Shown in pieces: positions 40,519 through 41,097 of a DNA stretch of 41,097 nucleotides. The stretch spans positions 1 to 41,097 of the forward strand of contig NZ_JAEQAZ010000061.1 in NCBI RefSeq assembly GCF_016654115.1. Direction: 5' to 3'. The DNA is from Streptomyces sp. MBT53. GTDB taxonomy: Bacteria > Actinomycetota > Actinomycetes > Streptomycetales > Streptomycetaceae. Positions within the stretch are counted from its first letter, which is position 1, and each line of letters begins with the position of its first letter. The notes beneath the pieces were generated by a model. It had not been told where the DNA came from. It worked only from the letters and a program-made list of their open reading frames with translations, and made no database searches. A program made the translations under genes and the position numbers.

Positions 40519-41097
40519 ATGACCGCGAACGCGCCCAAGGCTCCGACCCCACCAGGGGTGCGGTCCTGGTGGGGAATCCCGTACGCCACCGCCGAGCGGT
40601 ACCGCCGCCCGGTGGTCGCGGACTTCGACCCGGACCGCCCCTACGACCGCAAGGGCGTCGCCCCCGTCCAGCCCGACAGCGGCGACTGGCTCGAAGCGGA
40701 CAGCGGAACGGGCGAGGACTGCCTGAACCTGAACGTGTGGGCCCCCGAGCCGCCGGCCGGGAAGACGCTGCCGGTGGCCGTGTACATCCATGGCGGCGGA
40801 TTCGAGTTCGGCGCGAACACGCAGACCACCTCGAACGCCGCCGGTCTCGCCGCGTCGGGACGCGTGGTGGGTGTGTCGCTCAACTACCGACTCGGCGCAC
40901 TGGGCGCGCTCTCGCTCTCGCAGTACGGCGGGCGGCTCGCCGAGGCCAGCAACCTGGGCCTGCAGGACGTCATCGCCGCCCTCACCTGGATCAGGCAGAA
41001 CATCGCCCACTTCGGTGGCGACCCCGATGACGTCACCGTCTTCGGCCACAGCGCCGGCGCCTACTCCACCCTCGGGCTGCTCGGGGCCTCCTCCGCG
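40519..41097 (+). CDS. Carboxylesterase/lipase, type B family (cut by window edge)
   Basis: This is the N-terminal 193 residues of an alpha/beta-hydrolase of the carboxylesterase type B family, usually ~450-500 residues. Seen are WWGIPYATAERYRRP near the start, EDCLNLNVWAPE (~74-85), the oxyanion motif YIHGGGFEFG (~95), NYRLGALGAL, and the nucleophile serine in FGHSAGA near the window end. The remaining Glu/Asp-His of the triad lie outside. The start is ATG 40519 with AAGGAA upstream. It lies to the right of the att-like repeat and may be older chromosome. The ester substrate is unknown. Confidence 0.88.
   Translation, partial: MTANAPKAPTPPGVRSWWGIPYATAERYRRPVVADFDPDRPYDRKGVAPVQPDSGDWLEADSGTGEDCLNLNVWAPEPPAGKTLPVAVYIHGGGFEFGANTQTTSNAAGLAASGRVVGVSLNYRLGALGALSLSQYGGRLAEASNLGLQDVIAALTWIRQNIAHFGGDPDDVTVFGHSAGAYSTLGLLGASSA

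Noticed and set aside
1..41097. CRISPR arrays, rRNA genes, intact insertion sequences, plasmid origins
   Set aside because: No regularly spaced repeats, rRNA-like segments, complete transposase with inverted ends, or replication genes were seen.

Overview
This window is very GC-rich actinobacterial DNA, most likely from Streptomyces. Pointers are the codon use, the RskA-type anti-sigma factor, a mycofactocin-type short-chain dehydrogenase (SDR), a Tat-exported rhamnosidase and many ATGA/GTGA-coupled genes. It reads as an accessory region rich in catabolic operons and regulators. It has no housekeeping genes, rRNA or CRISPR array. All identities come from reading motifs; no database search was possible.

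Left part (1-12.2 kb). A leftward TetR / GH1 beta-glycosidase / SDR unit (SDR cut by the window edge) is followed by a second TetR gene. This TetR diverges, across tandem operators, from the stump of a CO-dehydrogenase-like molybdenum hydroxylase locus: the N-terminus of the large subunit is joined to the C-terminus of a CoxG-like protein. The old promoter now faces a mycofactocin-type SDR, a cytochrome P450 and its ferredoxin. A third TetR gene heads a tightly coupled oxidative set: two SDRs, a 3-hydroxyisobutyrate-dehydrogenase-like enzyme, an aldehyde dehydrogenase and a double-domain carboxymuconolactone-decarboxylase-like protein. Together these look like a route for hydroxylating and oxidising an alicyclic, terpenoid or aromatic compound of unknown identity.

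Middle part (12.2-24 kb). A large secreted GH78 alpha-L-rhamnosidase stands alone behind a 28-bp near-perfect palindrome of LacI-operator type. Then come a HAD hydrolase, a luciferase-like flavin oxidoreductase and an MFS transporter, with a divergent DeoR regulator and paired operators. Two divergent GMC (FAD) oxidoreductases follow, then about 0.9 kb of decayed genes including an integrase tail.

Right-middle part (24.8-32.1 kb). A PucR-type regulator diverges from a four-gene operon: a HisD paralogue most like sulfopropanediol dehydrogenase (HpsN), an APC permease, a ThuA-like protein and a ThDP enzyme. This is the best candidate here for an undescribed catabolic pathway.

Right part (32.1-41 kb). 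The 3' part of a tRNA(CAU) gene at 32349-32396 and a shorter copy of the same tRNA 3' end at 40153-40177 bound a 7.8-kb segment, like nested att sites of accreted elements. Between them lies a SigK-RskA-type module: a membrane molybdopterin oxidoreductase, a fasciclin lipoprotein, RskA and a sigma factor that has lost its region 2. Also present are a DUF4142 protein, a HATPase anti-sigma-like protein, a small hypothetical protein and two IS5-type transposase remnants. The molybdopterin and fasciclin genes share a duplicated 52-bp promoter-leader block. The window ends inside a carboxylesterase gene.
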